DNA of 64,000 nucleotides. Origin: Roseomonas indoligenes. Lineage in GTDB: Bacteria > Pseudomonadota > Alphaproteobacteria > Acetobacterales > Acetobacteraceae. The stretch's first letter is position 1. Each line of letters begins with the position of its first letter. The position numbers and the translations under genes are program-made. The stretch spans positions 1 to 64,000 of the forward strand of contig NZ_JAGIZA010000011.1 of assembly GCF_017813365.1 (NCBI RefSeq), given 5' to 3'. The notes beneath the pieces were generated by a model, which saw only the letters and a program-made list of their open reading frames with translations, had not been told where the DNA came from and did not search any database. This document shows, piece by piece, positions 52,158 through 60,866 of this stretch.

Positions 52158-53842
52158 CAGCGCACGCTCCCGGCGGCGCCGGCGGGCGGGCCGGCAAAGC
52201 TCTCGGCGAAGGGGCCGATGGAGGTCATGTCGACCTCCAGCACGCAGGGGCCGTCCTTCGCCAGGGCGCGGTCCAGCGCCGCCTCGAAGCCCTCGATCTC
52301 CGAGACCTTCTCGTGCGGCAGGCGGATGGACTGGCACAGCAGGCCGAAATCCGGGGTCAGCAGGTCGGCGTAGTGGCGGCGGCCGCCGTACTGGGCGTCC
52401 TGGATGTTGCGGATCACGCCGTAGCCGCCGTCGTTCATCAGGATGAAGACGATGTCGGCGCCCATATCGGCGGCGGTAGCGAGCTCGCCGATCATCAGCA
52501 TGGCGCCACCGTCGCCGATTAGGGCGACGGTCTTCGCCTCGCCGGCCATGGAGGCGCCGATGGCCATGGCGATGCCCTGGCCGATGCCGCCGCCCAGCGC
52601 GTGCACGCCGAGATGCGGCGCGGCGAGGTGAACGTAGCGGTTGCCGAAGGTGGAATTGGAAAGGGTGACGTCCCGCACGAAGGGGTGGCGCCCGGCGGGC
52701 ACGCGGGCCAGCAGTGCGTCCGCCACCACCTGGTAGGGGCCGAGGGCGGAGCGGAGCGCGCCTTCCGACTGGGCGCGGGCGATGGCGACGTCGTGCAGGA
52801 AGGTGGCGTCTGTGGCCAGGGTCTCCGGCAGGCGGGCGAGCAGGCCTTCCAGCACCAGCCGGGCGTCGCCGGCGATGAACATGTCCACGGGGTAGTTGCG
52901 CCCGGCCTGGGAGGGCTCGGCATCCACCTGCACCAGGGGCCGGGGCAGGGGCATGGCGTTGTTGCGCGTCTCGTTCCCACGGAGGCGGGAGCCGAGGACG
53001 ATCATCAGGTCGGAGCGGTCGTAGAGCGCCTGGGCGGCGGGCGTCATGTTGAAGGCGCCGAGGGACCGGGGATGGTCCTCCGGCACGGTGGCGCGGCCCT
53101 GGGTGCTGGTGACGGCCGCGAAGCCGCGGTTTACCAGGGCGGTGGCGGCCTCGGACGCGCCGCGGGCGCCGCCGCCGAGCCAGAGCATCGGGCGTTCCGC
53201 ACGCAGGATCATCTCCGCCAAGGCGTCGAGCTGGGTGGGGTCGGGCTGCTGGGGCGCGATGTGCAGGCGCGCGGGCAGGGCGCGGCCCGGCACCTTCACG
53301 CGCTGCAGGTCCACGGGGAATTCGATGCTGACGGGACCGGTCGGGGCGGTGAGCGCGGCGCGGGCGGCGGCCAGCAGCGTGTCCACGGCGTTCGCCGGTT
53401 CCCACACGCGGAAATAGGCCTTGCTGATGGCGCGCAGCATGTCCGGCTGGCGGGGCACGTCGTGGATGGCGGCGCGATCGCGGTCCATGAAGGCGCGGTC
53501 GATGGTGGTGGTGATGTGCAGCAGGGGCGTGCCGGCGGTCAGTGCCTCCACCTGGCTTCCCGCGGTGTTGCCGGCGCCCGTGCCGGTGGAGGTGATGACG
53601 ACACCGAGCCCGCGCGAGACGCGGGCATGGGCATCGGCCATGTTCATCGCCCCAGCCTCACCGCGCGCGGGGACGAAGCGGATGCGGCCCTGGCGCGCGA
53701 TGGCGTCCAGGATGGGCATGTTGTGGATGGAGATGACGCCGAAGGCGTGGGTGACGCCGATATCGGCGAGGGCCTTGGCGATCAGGTCGCCCACCGCCTC
53801 TTCGGTCGTCATGCGGGCGGCGGCGAGGGGGGAGTGGTCCAT
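52157..53842 (-). CDS. Thiamine diphosphate-dependent decarboxylase-like protein
   Basis: Acetolactate synthase/benzoylformate decarboxylase superfamily, 561 residues. The catalytic glutamate is E62 in PARGEAGAMNMADAHAR. The cofactor motif runs GDGGAMLMIGELATAADMGADIVFILMNDGGYG. It contains the three-domain layout of the family (pyrimidine-binding, central, diphosphate-binding). In this operon, decarboxylation of a 2-oxo acid to an aldehyde is the most coherent role, passing the product to the neighbouring dehydrogenase. True IlvB is unlikely, as no small subunit is present. Confidence 0.9.
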   Translation of the reverse strand: MDHSPLAAARMTTEEAVGDLIAKALADIGVTHAFGVISIHNMPILDAIARQGRIRFVPARGEAGAMNMADAHARVSRGLGVVITSTGTGAGNTAGSQVEALTAGTPLLHITTTIDRAFMDRDRAAIHDVPRQPDMLRAISKAYFRVWEPANAVDTLLAAARAALTAPTGPVSIEFPVDLQRVKVPGRALPARLHIAPQQPDPTQLDALAEMILRAERPMLWLGGGARGASEAATALVNRGFAAVTSTQGRATVPEDHPRSLGAFNMTPAAQALYDRSDLMIVLGSRLRGNETRNNAMPLPRPLVQVDAEPSQAGRNYPVDMFIAGDARLVLEGLLARLPETLATDATFLHDVAIARAQSEGALRSALGPYQVVADALLARVPAGRHPFVRDVTLSNSTFGNRYVHLAAPHLGVHALGGGIGQGIAMAIGASMAGEAKTVALIGDGGAMLMIGELATAADMGADIVFILMNDGGYGVIRNIQDAQYGGRRHYADLLTPDFGLLCQSIRLPHEKVSEIEGFEAALDRALAKDGPCVLEVDMTSIGPFAESFAGPPAGAAGSVR

Positions 53843-53854
53843 GGATCGCTCTCG

Positions 53855-54634
53855 TCAGATGTGCCGCGACACGCCGCCGGACACTTCCAGGCTGGCGCCG
53901 GTGACGTAGCTCGCCGCCGGCGAGCCGAGGAAAAGGATGGCGCGCGCGGGCTCCTCCGGGCGTCCGAGGCGGGCCAGGGGTATGCCCTTCTTCGCGGCAA
54001 GCGCCCCGAACCAGGCCTCGCGCGTCTGGGCGCGGTCCTCGCGCGCCTCGTAGCGGCGCTGCCACTGGCCGGAATCCACCAGGCCCAGCAGGATGGAGTT
54101 CACGCGGATCTTCGGCGCGAACTCGGTCGCCAGGGACTTCAGCAGGCTCTGCACGCCGGCGCGGGCGGCGGAGGTGCAGACCATGTGCGCCTCGGGCTGC
54201 AGCGCGAGGAGGGAGTTCACGCCGACGATGGCGGGCGCCTCCGCGCGCTCCAGCATCGGGCGGAAGGCGTGCAGGGTGTGGATCTGGGAAAAGAACTTCA
54301 GCTCCAGCTCCTCCCGCCACGCGGCTTCCGTCGTGTCGGTGAAGTTGGAGACGCGGCCCTGGCCGGCATTGTTCACCAGCAGGTCCAGCGCGCCGCCGCC
54401 CCATTCGGCAACGGCGGTGGCGAAGGAATGGACCTGGTCGCGGTTCAGCACGTCGCACTGCACCGCCAGCACGTCGCCGTTGAGTTGCGCGCAGGCGGCC
54501 TCCAGCCGGCCGGCGTCGCGGCCGCAGATGGCGACGCGCGCGCCCTCCTCCAGTAGCAGCCGCGCGGTGGCGAGGCCGATGCCGGAGGTGCCGCCGGTGA
54601 CGACGGCGACGCGGTTGGAGTAGCCAAGGTCCAC
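53855..54634 (-). CDS. Short-chain dehydrogenase/reductase-like protein lacking YxxxK
   Basis: SDR-fold protein of 259 residues. The cofactor motif is GGTSGIGLATARLL, then DLLVNNAGQG. The catalytic serine (VNSLLAL) is present, but where YxxxK is expected the sequence is VCTSAARAG, with Thr and Arg in place of Tyr and Lys. The C-terminus ILLGLVDSGQW...FLGSPAASYVTGASLEVSGGVSRHI is otherwise normal. Start is GTG 54634, 4 bp after the VOC gene's stop. Either the enzyme uses different chemistry or it is a binding or scaffold subunit. Confidence 0.85.
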   Translation of the reverse strand: MDLGYSNRVAVVTGGTSGIGLATARLLLEEGARVAICGRDAGRLEAACAQLNGDVLAVQCDVLNRDQVHSFATAVAEWGGGALDLLVNNAGQGRVSNFTDTTEAAWREELELKFFSQIHTLHAFRPMLERAEAPAIVGVNSLLALQPEAHMVCTSAARAGVQSLLKSLATEFAPKIRVNSILLGLVDSGQWQRRYEAREDRAQTREAWFGALAAKKGIPLARLGRPEEPARAILFLGSPAASYVTGASLEVSGGVSRHI

Positions 54635-54638
54635 CGGA

Positions 54639-55568
54639 TCAGCCCGCCGTCTGCCAGCCGGCGTCCGGGCGGCCGGCCATGACGGTCCGCATGGCCGGCG
54701 TCGGCGGGCCGGCCGTCATCCAAGTGTCCATCTTCTCCGGCACGTCGCGCGGCCAGACTTCCGGCTGGTGCGTGGCCTCCTCCACCTTGTGCACCTCGGA
54801 GGTGAACTCGATGACGAAGCCGGAAGGGGAGACGAAGTAGGCGAAGGGATTGTTGCCCGGGCCGTGGCGGCCGGGGCCCCAGGCCGGGGACTGGCCGGCC
54901 ACGCGCATGCGCCCGATGCCCCGCATGAAGCTGTCGATCGAGGGCATCTCGAAGGCGACGTGGTTCACGGAAGGGTACTGGGCGCGGTTCAGCGCGATGG
55001 AGTGGTGGTCGCTGAACTCGGCATCCGTGGAGGCGCGGAGGAAGATCATCATGTCCGCGGAGTAGTCGGTGACGCGGAAGCCCAGGTGCTCCCGGTACCA
55101 GCCGTTGAGGTCCTCCATGCCCGGCGTGTTCAGCACGACATGGGAGACCTTGCGCGGCATGGCGCGGCTGTCATCCGTGTCCTCGTGACGGGACACCTCG
55201 GCGGAAAAGCGCAGGCGGCGGCCTTCCGGGTCCAGCGCGGTGAAGCCGTAGCCGCCGCCGGGGGTGGAGAGCTCGGCGGGGGCGCCGCTGACGGAGATGC
55301 CTTCGGCCGTGAGCTGGGCGTGCAGCGCGTCCACGCGGGCGCGGCTGTTCATGCCGAAATGGATGTAGTCGATGCCGAAGCTGGTATCCTCGCGCAGGGC
55401 GTAGATCCAGTGCTCCGCGCCCGTCCCGCGGAAGTAGACCGTGCCGTCATTGCCCTGGGCCACCGTGCGCAGGCCCCAGCTCTTCTCGTAGAAGTCGCGG
55501 GTCGCCATCACGCCGGGGGCGCGCATGGCGATGCCGCGCATGAAGTCCACCGTGGCCTTCTCGGTCAT
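54639..55568 (-). CDS. VOC family protein, extradiol dioxygenase-like
   Basis: Two-domain vicinal-oxygen-chelate protein of 309 residues, like type I extradiol dioxygenases (BphC/HpaD). Candidate iron ligands are H143 (VSHVVLN), H203 (VNHVAFEM) and E254 (FVIEFTSE), the 2-His-1-carboxylate set. The first domain (1-125) is the usual non-catalytic copy. It would cleave a catechol-like ring next to the two hydroxyls. Its start overlaps the IclR stop by four bases. The hydrolase at 56385 could act on its ring-cleavage product. Confidence 0.88.
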   Translation of the reverse strand: MTEKATVDFMRGIAMRAPGVMATRDFYEKSWGLRTVAQGNDGTVYFRGTGAEHWIYALREDTSFGIDYIHFGMNSRARVDALHAQLTAEGISVSGAPAELSTPGGGYGFTALDPEGRRLRFSAEVSRHEDTDDSRAMPRKVSHVVLNTPGMEDLNGWYREHLGFRVTDYSADMMIFLRASTDAEFSDHHSIALNRAQYPSVNHVAFEMPSIDSFMRGIGRMRVAGQSPAWGPGRHGPGNNPFAYFVSPSGFVIEFTSEVHKVEEATHQPEVWPRDVPEKMDTWMTAGPPTPAMRTVMAGRPDAGWQTAG

Positions 55569-56392
55569 GCCACCACCTTCAGTTTCGTCGTGTTGTGGGA
55601 TGTAGCCGGCCCAGCCCAGCCGAGGCGGCGGGAGATCTCGTCCGCCGTCTCGCGCACGAGGCCGCCGATGCGCTCGCGCCGTGCCGCGCCCTCGAAGGCC
55701 GCGGTGTGGCCGCTGACGTTCAGCGCGGCGACGGGGGCGCCGGAAGAGTCGAAGATGGCCGCGGCGACGGAGCTGATGCCCGACTCGAAGAAGCCGTCGC
55801 TCCAGGCCAGGCCTTCGGCGCGGTCCGCATCCAGGCGGGCGCGGAGCTGCTCCATCGTTACCGGGGTCTGCTCGGTGCTGGCGGGCAGGGGGGTGCCGGC
55901 GAAAATCTCCTCCACCCGCGCGGGCGGCAGGTGGGCGAGGATGATGCGGCCCATGTTCGCGGCATGGGCGGGCAGGCGGCTGCCGATGCGGATGTTGCTG
56001 ACGTAGCGCCCGTTCTCCGGCGTGCGGCGGACGACGTAGACGATCTCCGTCCCGTCCATCACGCCGAGATGGGCGGAAAGATCGACCTGATCGGCGAGGC
56101 GGCCGATGGCGGGCGCGGCGGTCTGCACCAGGTCCTGGGAGAAGAAGGCCTGGGCGGCGATGCCGATCAGGCCGAGGCCGATGCGCCAGCCGCCGTTGGG
56201 GGCAGGCTCGATGAAGCGCTCGGATTCCAGCGTCGTCAGCAGGCGCAGCAGGGTGGTGCGGTTGATGCCGAGGGCGCGCGCGGTGGCGGCCATGTTGGTG
56301 ACGCGGTCGCCCTCTCCGATGTGGCGCAGCAGGCGGGATGCGCGCTGCACGGGTGGGGAGAGGTAGGCGGAGTCCTCGTTGTCCTCAGACAA
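55565..56392 (-). CDS. IclR family transcriptional regulator
   Basis: Regulator of 275 residues with an N-terminal winged helix (AATARALGINRTTLLRLLTTLESERFIEPAP) and a C-terminal effector domain with SAHLGVMDGTEIVYVVRR and GRIILAHLPPA. TTG 56392 is used as start because GGGGAG lies 8-9 bp upstream and the next in-frame Met is inside the domain. It overlaps the hydrolase gene by 8 bp and the VOC gene by 4. It probably controls the whole run; the palindrome at 60677 is the candidate operator. Confidence 0.88.
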   Translation of the reverse strand: MSEDNEDSAYLSPPVQRASRLLRHIGEGDRVTNMAATARALGINRTTLLRLLTTLESERFIEPAPNGGWRIGLGLIGIAAQAFFSQDLVQTAAPAIGRLADQVDLSAHLGVMDGTEIVYVVRRTPENGRYVSNIRIGSRLPAHAANMGRIILAHLPPARVEEIFAGTPLPASTEQTPVTMEQLRARLDADRAEGLAWSDGFFESGISSVAAAIFDSSGAPVAALNVSGHTAAFEGAARRERIGGLVRETADEISRRLGWAGPATSHNTTKLKVVA

Positions 56393-57191
56393 GGATCGTC
56401 TCCCCGAGAAGGGCGGCGATCTCCGCCGGGAATTCCTGCGGCATGGCGTGGCCGGCGGCCGAGAATTCCGCGAGGCGGATGGGGTTCGGTAGGGCGGCGT
56501 GGAGGCGGCGGGCGTTGTCCGGCGGCGTCACCAGGTCCTCCAGCCCCGTGGCGACGAGGACGGGCATGGTCAGGCGCGCGGCATCGGCCAGCAGGTCGCC
56601 GGCGCCGAGGGCGTGGACGGCCTGGGCGTAGCCCGCGGGGTTCACGGCGGCCATGGCACGGCGGACGCCTTCCAGCACGGCCGGGCGGCGGGGGGCGTCG
56701 TAGACCAGCCGGGCGGCGCGGCGGGCGGCGAAGTCCTGCGGGCCGAGGGCGTTCAGGTCGTCGATGCGGGCCTGCACGCCAGGCGGCAGCGGGCCGGCGG
56801 TGACGCCGTAGCCGAGGGCGGGGGACATCAGCGCCAGCCGCTCCACCCGCGCCGGGTTGCGGGTGGCGAAGCGCGCGGAGAAGAGGCAGCCGAGGGAGTG
56901 GCCGGCGAGGAGGATGCGGTCCAGGCCGAGCGTGTCCAGCAGGCGCTCCAGCACGGCCGCGTAGTCGTCGGGCCTGGGCGCCGCGGGCGCGACGGGGGCG
57001 GAGGTGCCGTAGCCCGGCGCGTACCAAGCCCAGAGGGCGCGGTCCGCGGGCAGGGCACCCATGAGGGGTAGCCAGCTCTCGGCATTGCTGCCGATGCCGT
57101 GCAGCAGGACCAGCGGCAGGGCCGTGTCCGGGCCCGGGCGGTGCAGCAGGGCGAGGCCGGCGGCCTCGGTGCGGGTGATTTCGGCGCTCAT
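56385..57191 (-). CDS. Alpha/beta hydrolase
   Basis: Hydrolase of 268 residues with the nucleophile elbow GHSLG (S99), acid LEDLVTP and histidine AGHAMPQE. VLLHGIGSNAESW forms the oxyanion region. MhpC/BphD-like meta-cleavage product hydrolases have this layout, which fits the VOC dioxygenase in the operon. Esters or lactones are alternatives. ATG 57191 overlaps the SDR stop by four bases. Confidence 0.9.
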   Translation of the reverse strand: MSAEITRTEAAGLALLHRPGPDTALPLVLLHGIGSNAESWLPLMGALPADRALWAWYAPGYGTSAPVAPAAPRPDDYAAVLERLLDTLGLDRILLAGHSLGCLFSARFATRNPARVERLALMSPALGYGVTAGPLPPGVQARIDDLNALGPQDFAARRAARLVYDAPRRPAVLEGVRRAMAAVNPAGYAQAVHALGAGDLLADAARLTMPVLVATGLEDLVTPPDNARRLHAALPNPIRLAEFSAAGHAMPQEFPAEIAALLGETILV

Positions 57192-57952
57192 GTGAAAACG
57201 AAGCCCGCGTCGACGGGCAGCACCTGGCCGGTGAGGGCGAGGGCGCCGGGGGTGAGGAGGAAGGTCACCGTGTCAGTGATGTCCTCCGGCATCTGCGGGC
57301 CGGGCACGGCGCGGCCGGTCTCGTAGAGGCGGTGGCGCTCGGCGGGGACGTATTCCGTCGCCTCGTTCCGCATGATGCCCGGGGCGATGGCGGTGATGCC
57401 GATGCCGCGCGGGCCGAGCTCGCGGGACAGCGACCGCGTCATGGAGATCACGGCGCCCTTGCTGGCGGTGTAGGCGAGCAGGCGCGGGGCGCCCCAGAGG
57501 GCGGTGTCGGAGGCGAGGTTCACGATGCGGCCATCGGTGCCCTTCATCAGCGGCGCGACCGCGCGCGTGACGAGCCAGGTGCCGCGCACGTTCACGCGCA
57601 TCACCCGGTCCCAGGTGTCGATCTCGATGGCATCGAATTCCGGGCCGCCGATGCCGGTGGCGATGGCGGCGTTGTTGACGAGACCGTGGACGGTCCCCTC
57701 ATGCGCGGCGATGTCGTCCGCGAAGGCCTCGATGGCCGCCGGGTCGGCAAGGTCCAGCGGGACGGCGCGGACCGCGTGGCCCTGCGCCGCCATGTCCTTC
57801 GCCGTCTCGGCCAGCAGCTCGGCCAGGATGTCGGCCAGGACCAGCCGGGCGCCGGCGGCGGCGCAGGCCTGGGCGATGCTGCGCCCTACCCCGCGCGCCG
57901 CGCCGGTGACGACCACCGTGCGCCCGGCCAGGATCTGCGGCGCGCCGTTCAC
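57188..57952 (-). CDS. Short-chain dehydrogenase/reductase
   Basis: SDR oxidoreductase of 254 residues with intact catalytic residues. TGAARGVGRSIAQA is the cofactor loop, VNNAAIAT the NNAG strand, LASDTALWG the serine region, and YTASKGAV the YxxxK motif. The end VTFLLTPGALALTGQVLPVDAGFVFT is typical. The GTG at 57952 overlaps the permease stop by four bases. It may oxidise a cis-diol or hydroxy acid to a keto product; the substrate is unknown. Confidence 0.92.
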   Translation of the reverse strand: MNGAPQILAGRTVVVTGAARGVGRSIAQACAAAGARLVLADILAELLAETAKDMAAQGHAVRAVPLDLADPAAIEAFADDIAAHEGTVHGLVNNAAIATGIGGPEFDAIEIDTWDRVMRVNVRGTWLVTRAVAPLMKGTDGRIVNLASDTALWGAPRLLAYTASKGAVISMTRSLSRELGPRGIGITAIAPGIMRNEATEYVPAERHRLYETGRAVPGPQMPEDITDTVTFLLTPGALALTGQVLPVDAGFVFT

Positions 57953-58797
57953 CCCGCCACCTTCGGCAGGTAGTGCAGGATGCGCGCCTCGGCCGCGGCG
58001 ACCATCCAGTAGAGGGCGATGCCGATGACGGTCAGCAGCACGATGGCGTCGAAGACCATGGCCGTGTTCGCCTGGCCCTCGCCATAGGTGATGAGGTAGC
58101 CGAGGCCGATGCTGCCGCCGACGAGTTCGCCCACCGTCACGCCGATCACCGCGAGCGTGGCGCCGATGCGGAGGCCCGCGAGGAGGTTCGGCATGGAGGC
58201 GGGGAAGAGGACCTTCCAGAAGATCTGCGCGCGCGTCATGGAATAGGCGCGGGCGAGGTTCACCAGATCCCGGTCCGTCGTCTTCATGCTCTGCAGTACG
58301 TTCACCAGGATGGGGAAGAACACCACGAGCACGGTGACGATGAGCTTCGGCCAGGCATTGTAGCCGAACCACATGATGAAGAGCGGCGCGAAGGCGACCT
58401 TCGGCGCGATCTGCAGGGCCAGGATGTAGGGGGAGAGCACCTTCTCCCACAGCGGGGAGAGGCCGAGGGCGTAGCCGCAGCCGGCGCCGAGGATGCCGCC
58501 GGCGACGAAGCCGATGGCGGCCATGCTGGCGGTGGAGAGGAGGTGCGTCAGCAGATCCTCCTGCCGCCACATCCGGCCCATCTCTGCCGCCATGTCCGTC
58601 ATGGTCGGGATGATGAAGCGCGGCACGCCGAGCGCGGGGGGAAGGTATTGCCAGGCGACGAGCACCAGCACGGCGACGAGCAGCGTGGCCGCCGGCAGGG
58701 CCAGCGACGAGGCCCAGGCGAGGCGCACCGTTTCCGTGCCGGGCGGGGCGACCACCGGGACGGGGCCCGGATGGGCCGCGGCCTTAGACGAAGTCAT
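57949..58797 (-). CDS. ABC transporter permease
   Basis: SsuC/TauC-type permease of 282 residues with about six membrane segments. The coupling loop TDRDLVNLARAYSMTRAQIFWKVLFPASMPNLLAG (about 172-206) is typical. It lies between the binding protein and the SDR, and its ATG overlaps the binding-protein stop region by 14 bp. It carries an aromatic or related compound into the cell with the genes at 58784 and 59811. Confidence 0.93.
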   Translation of the reverse strand: MTSSKAAAHPGPVPVVAPPGTETVRLAWASSLALPAATLLVAVLVLVAWQYLPPALGVPRFIIPTMTDMAAEMGRMWRQEDLLTHLLSTASMAAIGFVAGGILGAGCGYALGLSPLWEKVLSPYILALQIAPKVAFAPLFIMWFGYNAWPKLIVTVLVVFFPILVNVLQSMKTTDRDLVNLARAYSMTRAQIFWKVLFPASMPNLLAGLRIGATLAVIGVTVGELVGGSIGLGYLITYGEGQANTAMVFDAIVLLTVIGIALYWMVAAAEARILHYLPKVAG

Positions 58798-59776
58798 TGC
58801 TGTACAGGTCCTTGATGGGGGCGGCGTCCTGGATCACGCCGTTCTCCATGTAGAACTTCTGGATCTTCTCCAGCCGCGCCGGGTCGAACTTGCCGAGGTC
58901 GATGCCCTGCTGCGGCGGGTAGACGTCGGTGACGTAGCGGCGGAGGATGCGCTCGATCTCGGCTTCCTTGCCGGCCTGCTGCGGCACGGCCTTACAGAAA
59001 TCCCGTGCGGCCGCCGCCGGGTCCTCCATGCAGGCCTTCACGCCGCGCATGATGCCGCGCACCACGCCGCGCACGGCGGCCGGGCGGCTGTCCGCGAAGC
59101 GGTCGGAGGTGAGGACGGCCTGGCCCATGGCGGGGAAGGCGCGCGCCAGCTCGTGGTAATCCAGCTGCGTGCCCGCGCTCTCGATGTTGTCGGCCCAGTC
59201 GGGGGTGGCGGTGATGCCGTCCAGGCTGCCGGCCACCATCAGCTGCACCATGCCGGCGGCGCCGACGGCCTGGATCTGCACGTCGCTCTTGGACAACCCG
59301 CTGCCGGCCAGGGCGCCGAGAAGGGCGTAGTAACCGGTGTCCTGGAAGGCGATGACGCCGATCTTCTTGCCGCGCAGGTCGGCAAAGGAGCGGATGTTGC
59401 GGTCTTTGCGGGTGGCGATCTTGTAGAGGGAGCCGCCACCGAGGAGCGCGACCGCGCGCACGGGCAGGCCGTTGGCGCGCACGATCATGGAGGTGTCGCC
59501 GCTGCCGCCACCGATCTCGGCATTGCCCAGCGCGACCTGCTTCGCCACGTCGGCGCCGCCACGCCCGAGTTGGAAGGCCACTTCCACGCCTTCCTGCGTG
59601 AAGTAGCCGCGGGACTGGGCGAGGTGGTGCGGCACGAAGGCCGGCAGGAAGGAGGGGGCGGGGAAGAGGTAGGTGACCTTCTCCGCCGCGTGGGCGGGGC
59701 GGATCGCCGCGCCCAGTCCGACCGCGAGGGCCGCGCCGCCGAGCGCGCGCCGGGTGAGTGTCGCCATGCCGTTCAT
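58784..59776 (-). CDS. ABC transporter substrate-binding protein, NMT1/TauA-like
   Basis: Periplasmic binding protein of 330 residues. The N-terminus MNGMATLTRRALGGAALAVGLG carries a twin-arginine-like start, with cleavage near PAHAAEKV (about residue 31). The mature text HHLAQSRGYFTQEGVEVAFQLGRG and GGSGDTSMIVRANG are of the NMT1/TauA kind, as in uptake systems for phthalate-like acids, sulfonates and pyrimidine precursors. It overlaps the permease gene by 14 bp. An alternative ATG is nine bases further in. Confidence 0.92.
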   Translation of the reverse strand: MNGMATLTRRALGGAALAVGLGAAIRPAHAAEKVTYLFPAPSFLPAFVPHHLAQSRGYFTQEGVEVAFQLGRGGADVAKQVALGNAEIGGGSGDTSMIVRANGLPVRAVALLGGGSLYKIATRKDRNIRSFADLRGKKIGVIAFQDTGYYALLGALAGSGLSKSDVQIQAVGAAGMVQLMVAGSLDGITATPDWADNIESAGTQLDYHELARAFPAMGQAVLTSDRFADSRPAAVRGVVRGIMRGVKACMEDPAAAARDFCKAVPQQAGKEAEIERILRRYVTDVYPPQQGIDLGKFDPARLEKIQKFYMENGVIQDAAPIKDLYSNDFV

Positions 59777-59810
59777 CCTATCGTCTGCTGTCCGTTGCCG
59801 TTCGTCGCGC

Positions 59811-60674
59811 TCACGCCTCGCGCTCGGCGAGGTGGAGCGACTGGAAGAGGTGCGCGATCGCTTCCCGCGCGCGGGGCAGGGCCTGGCGGGCGATGGGGTC
59901 GTCGCGGTGCGGCAGGTCGAGGTCCATCTCCTCGACGATGCGGCCGGGCCGCTCGCTCATCACCAGGATGCGGTCGGACATCGCGACCGCCTCCGACAGG
60001 TCGTGGGTGATGAGGAGGGTGGTGACGCCGGAGGCGTGGATGGTGCGGGCGAAGCTGCGCTGGAGAAGCAGCTTCGTCTGCGCGTCCAGCGCGGAGAAGG
60101 GCTCGTCCAGCAGCACCACGTCGGGCTGGATGGCGAGCGTGCGGGCCAGCGCCGCGCGCTGGCGCATGCCGCCGGAGAGCTGGAAGGGGTAGTGGTGCGC
60201 GAAATCCTGCAGGCGACAGCGGGCGAGTTCGCGCAGCGCCCGTTCCCGGCGCTCGGCCTTGCCGATCGGGCGGGCCTCCAGCCCGAACTCCACGTTGCGG
60301 AGGATGCTGCGCCAGGGCAGCAGCAGGTCCTTCTGCAGCATGAAGCCGACATGCACGTTCGGGCCCGTCACCGCCTCACCGTTCAGGGCCACGCGGCCCT
60401 CGGTCGGGCGGTCCAGCCCGGCGGTCATGTTCAGCACGGTGCTCTTGCCGCAGCCGGAGGGGCCGACAATCGAGACGAACTCGCCGGGGGCGATGTCGAA
60501 GGACAGGCCTTCCACCGCAGTGAAAGGTGTGGCGGTGCGGTTGGCGAAGCGCTTCGTCACGCCGTCGAAGGAGAGGGCCGGGGTGGCCTTCGTCTGAGGC
60601 TCGGGCACGGCCTGGGCCTCGGGGCGGGGCTTCAGCTCGACGGGGGAGGCGCTCTGGGACACCGCGGCGTTCAT
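59811..60674 (-). CDS. ABC transporter ATP-binding protein
   Basis: ATPase of 287 residues. Walker A is GPSGCGKST, the signature LSGGMRQR, Walker B VVLLDEP and the switch LLITHDLSEA. A 35-residue Pro/Ala-rich leader precedes the domain. ATG 60674 is chosen because the palindrome and probable promoter lie directly upstream; a start nine codons earlier is open. It is the first gene of the 47206-60674 run. Confidence 0.92.
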   Translation of the reverse strand: MNAAVSQSASPVELKPRPEAQAVPEPQTKATPALSFDGVTKRFANRTATPFTAVEGLSFDIAPGEFVSIVGPSGCGKSTVLNMTAGLDRPTEGRVALNGEAVTGPNVHVGFMLQKDLLLPWRSILRNVEFGLEARPIGKAERRERALRELARCRLQDFAHHYPFQLSGGMRQRAALARTLAIQPDVVLLDEPFSALDAQTKLLLQRSFARTIHASGVTTLLITHDLSEAVAMSDRILVMSERPGRIVEEMDLDLPHRDDPIARQALPRAREAIAHLFQSLHLAEREA

Positions 60675-60676
60675 CC

Positions 60677-60690
60677 GTTCAAATATGAAC
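60677..60690. promoter_or_regulatory. IclR-type operator candidate
   Basis: GTTCAAATATGAAC is a 14-bp palindrome (GTTCA, AATA, TGAAC) directly before the ABC ATPase start at 60674. A half-site GTTCA recurs at 60696-60700. IclR proteins bind AT-centred inverted repeats of this shape, and an IclR gene lies within the operon. The placement over the probable start site favours control of the whole run. Confidence 0.5.
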
Positions 60691-60837
60691 ACAACGTTCA
60701 CAAATGGAAGGATGCGCCGATGGGCGCGGCCACGTCAAAGCGTTTTTGCGGCGGATGTGATCTTCGCGGGCGGGGCTGGTTACGGGTTGCACAGCGGTTG
60801 GGCTGTCCTGCCCAGGAATTGTGCGGTGCAGCATGGC

Positions 60838-60860
60838 GGCGCCGGGCCTGACCCGGCGCC
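60838..60860 (-). terminator. Hairpin after the Bug gene
   Basis: GGCGCCGGG, CCTGA, CCCGGCGCC: a 9-bp GC stem that begins 7 bp beyond the stop of the Bug gene on the minus strand. It separates this gene from the promoter region of the ABC operon. No strong T-run follows. Confidence 0.6.
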
Positions 60861-60866
60861 GGATGC

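Noticed and set aside
50658-53405. A 915-codon gene fusing aldehyde dehydrogenase with upstream sequence
   Set aside because: The extra 416 codons read through the ThDP gene in a wrong frame; the dehydrogenase start is at 52157.
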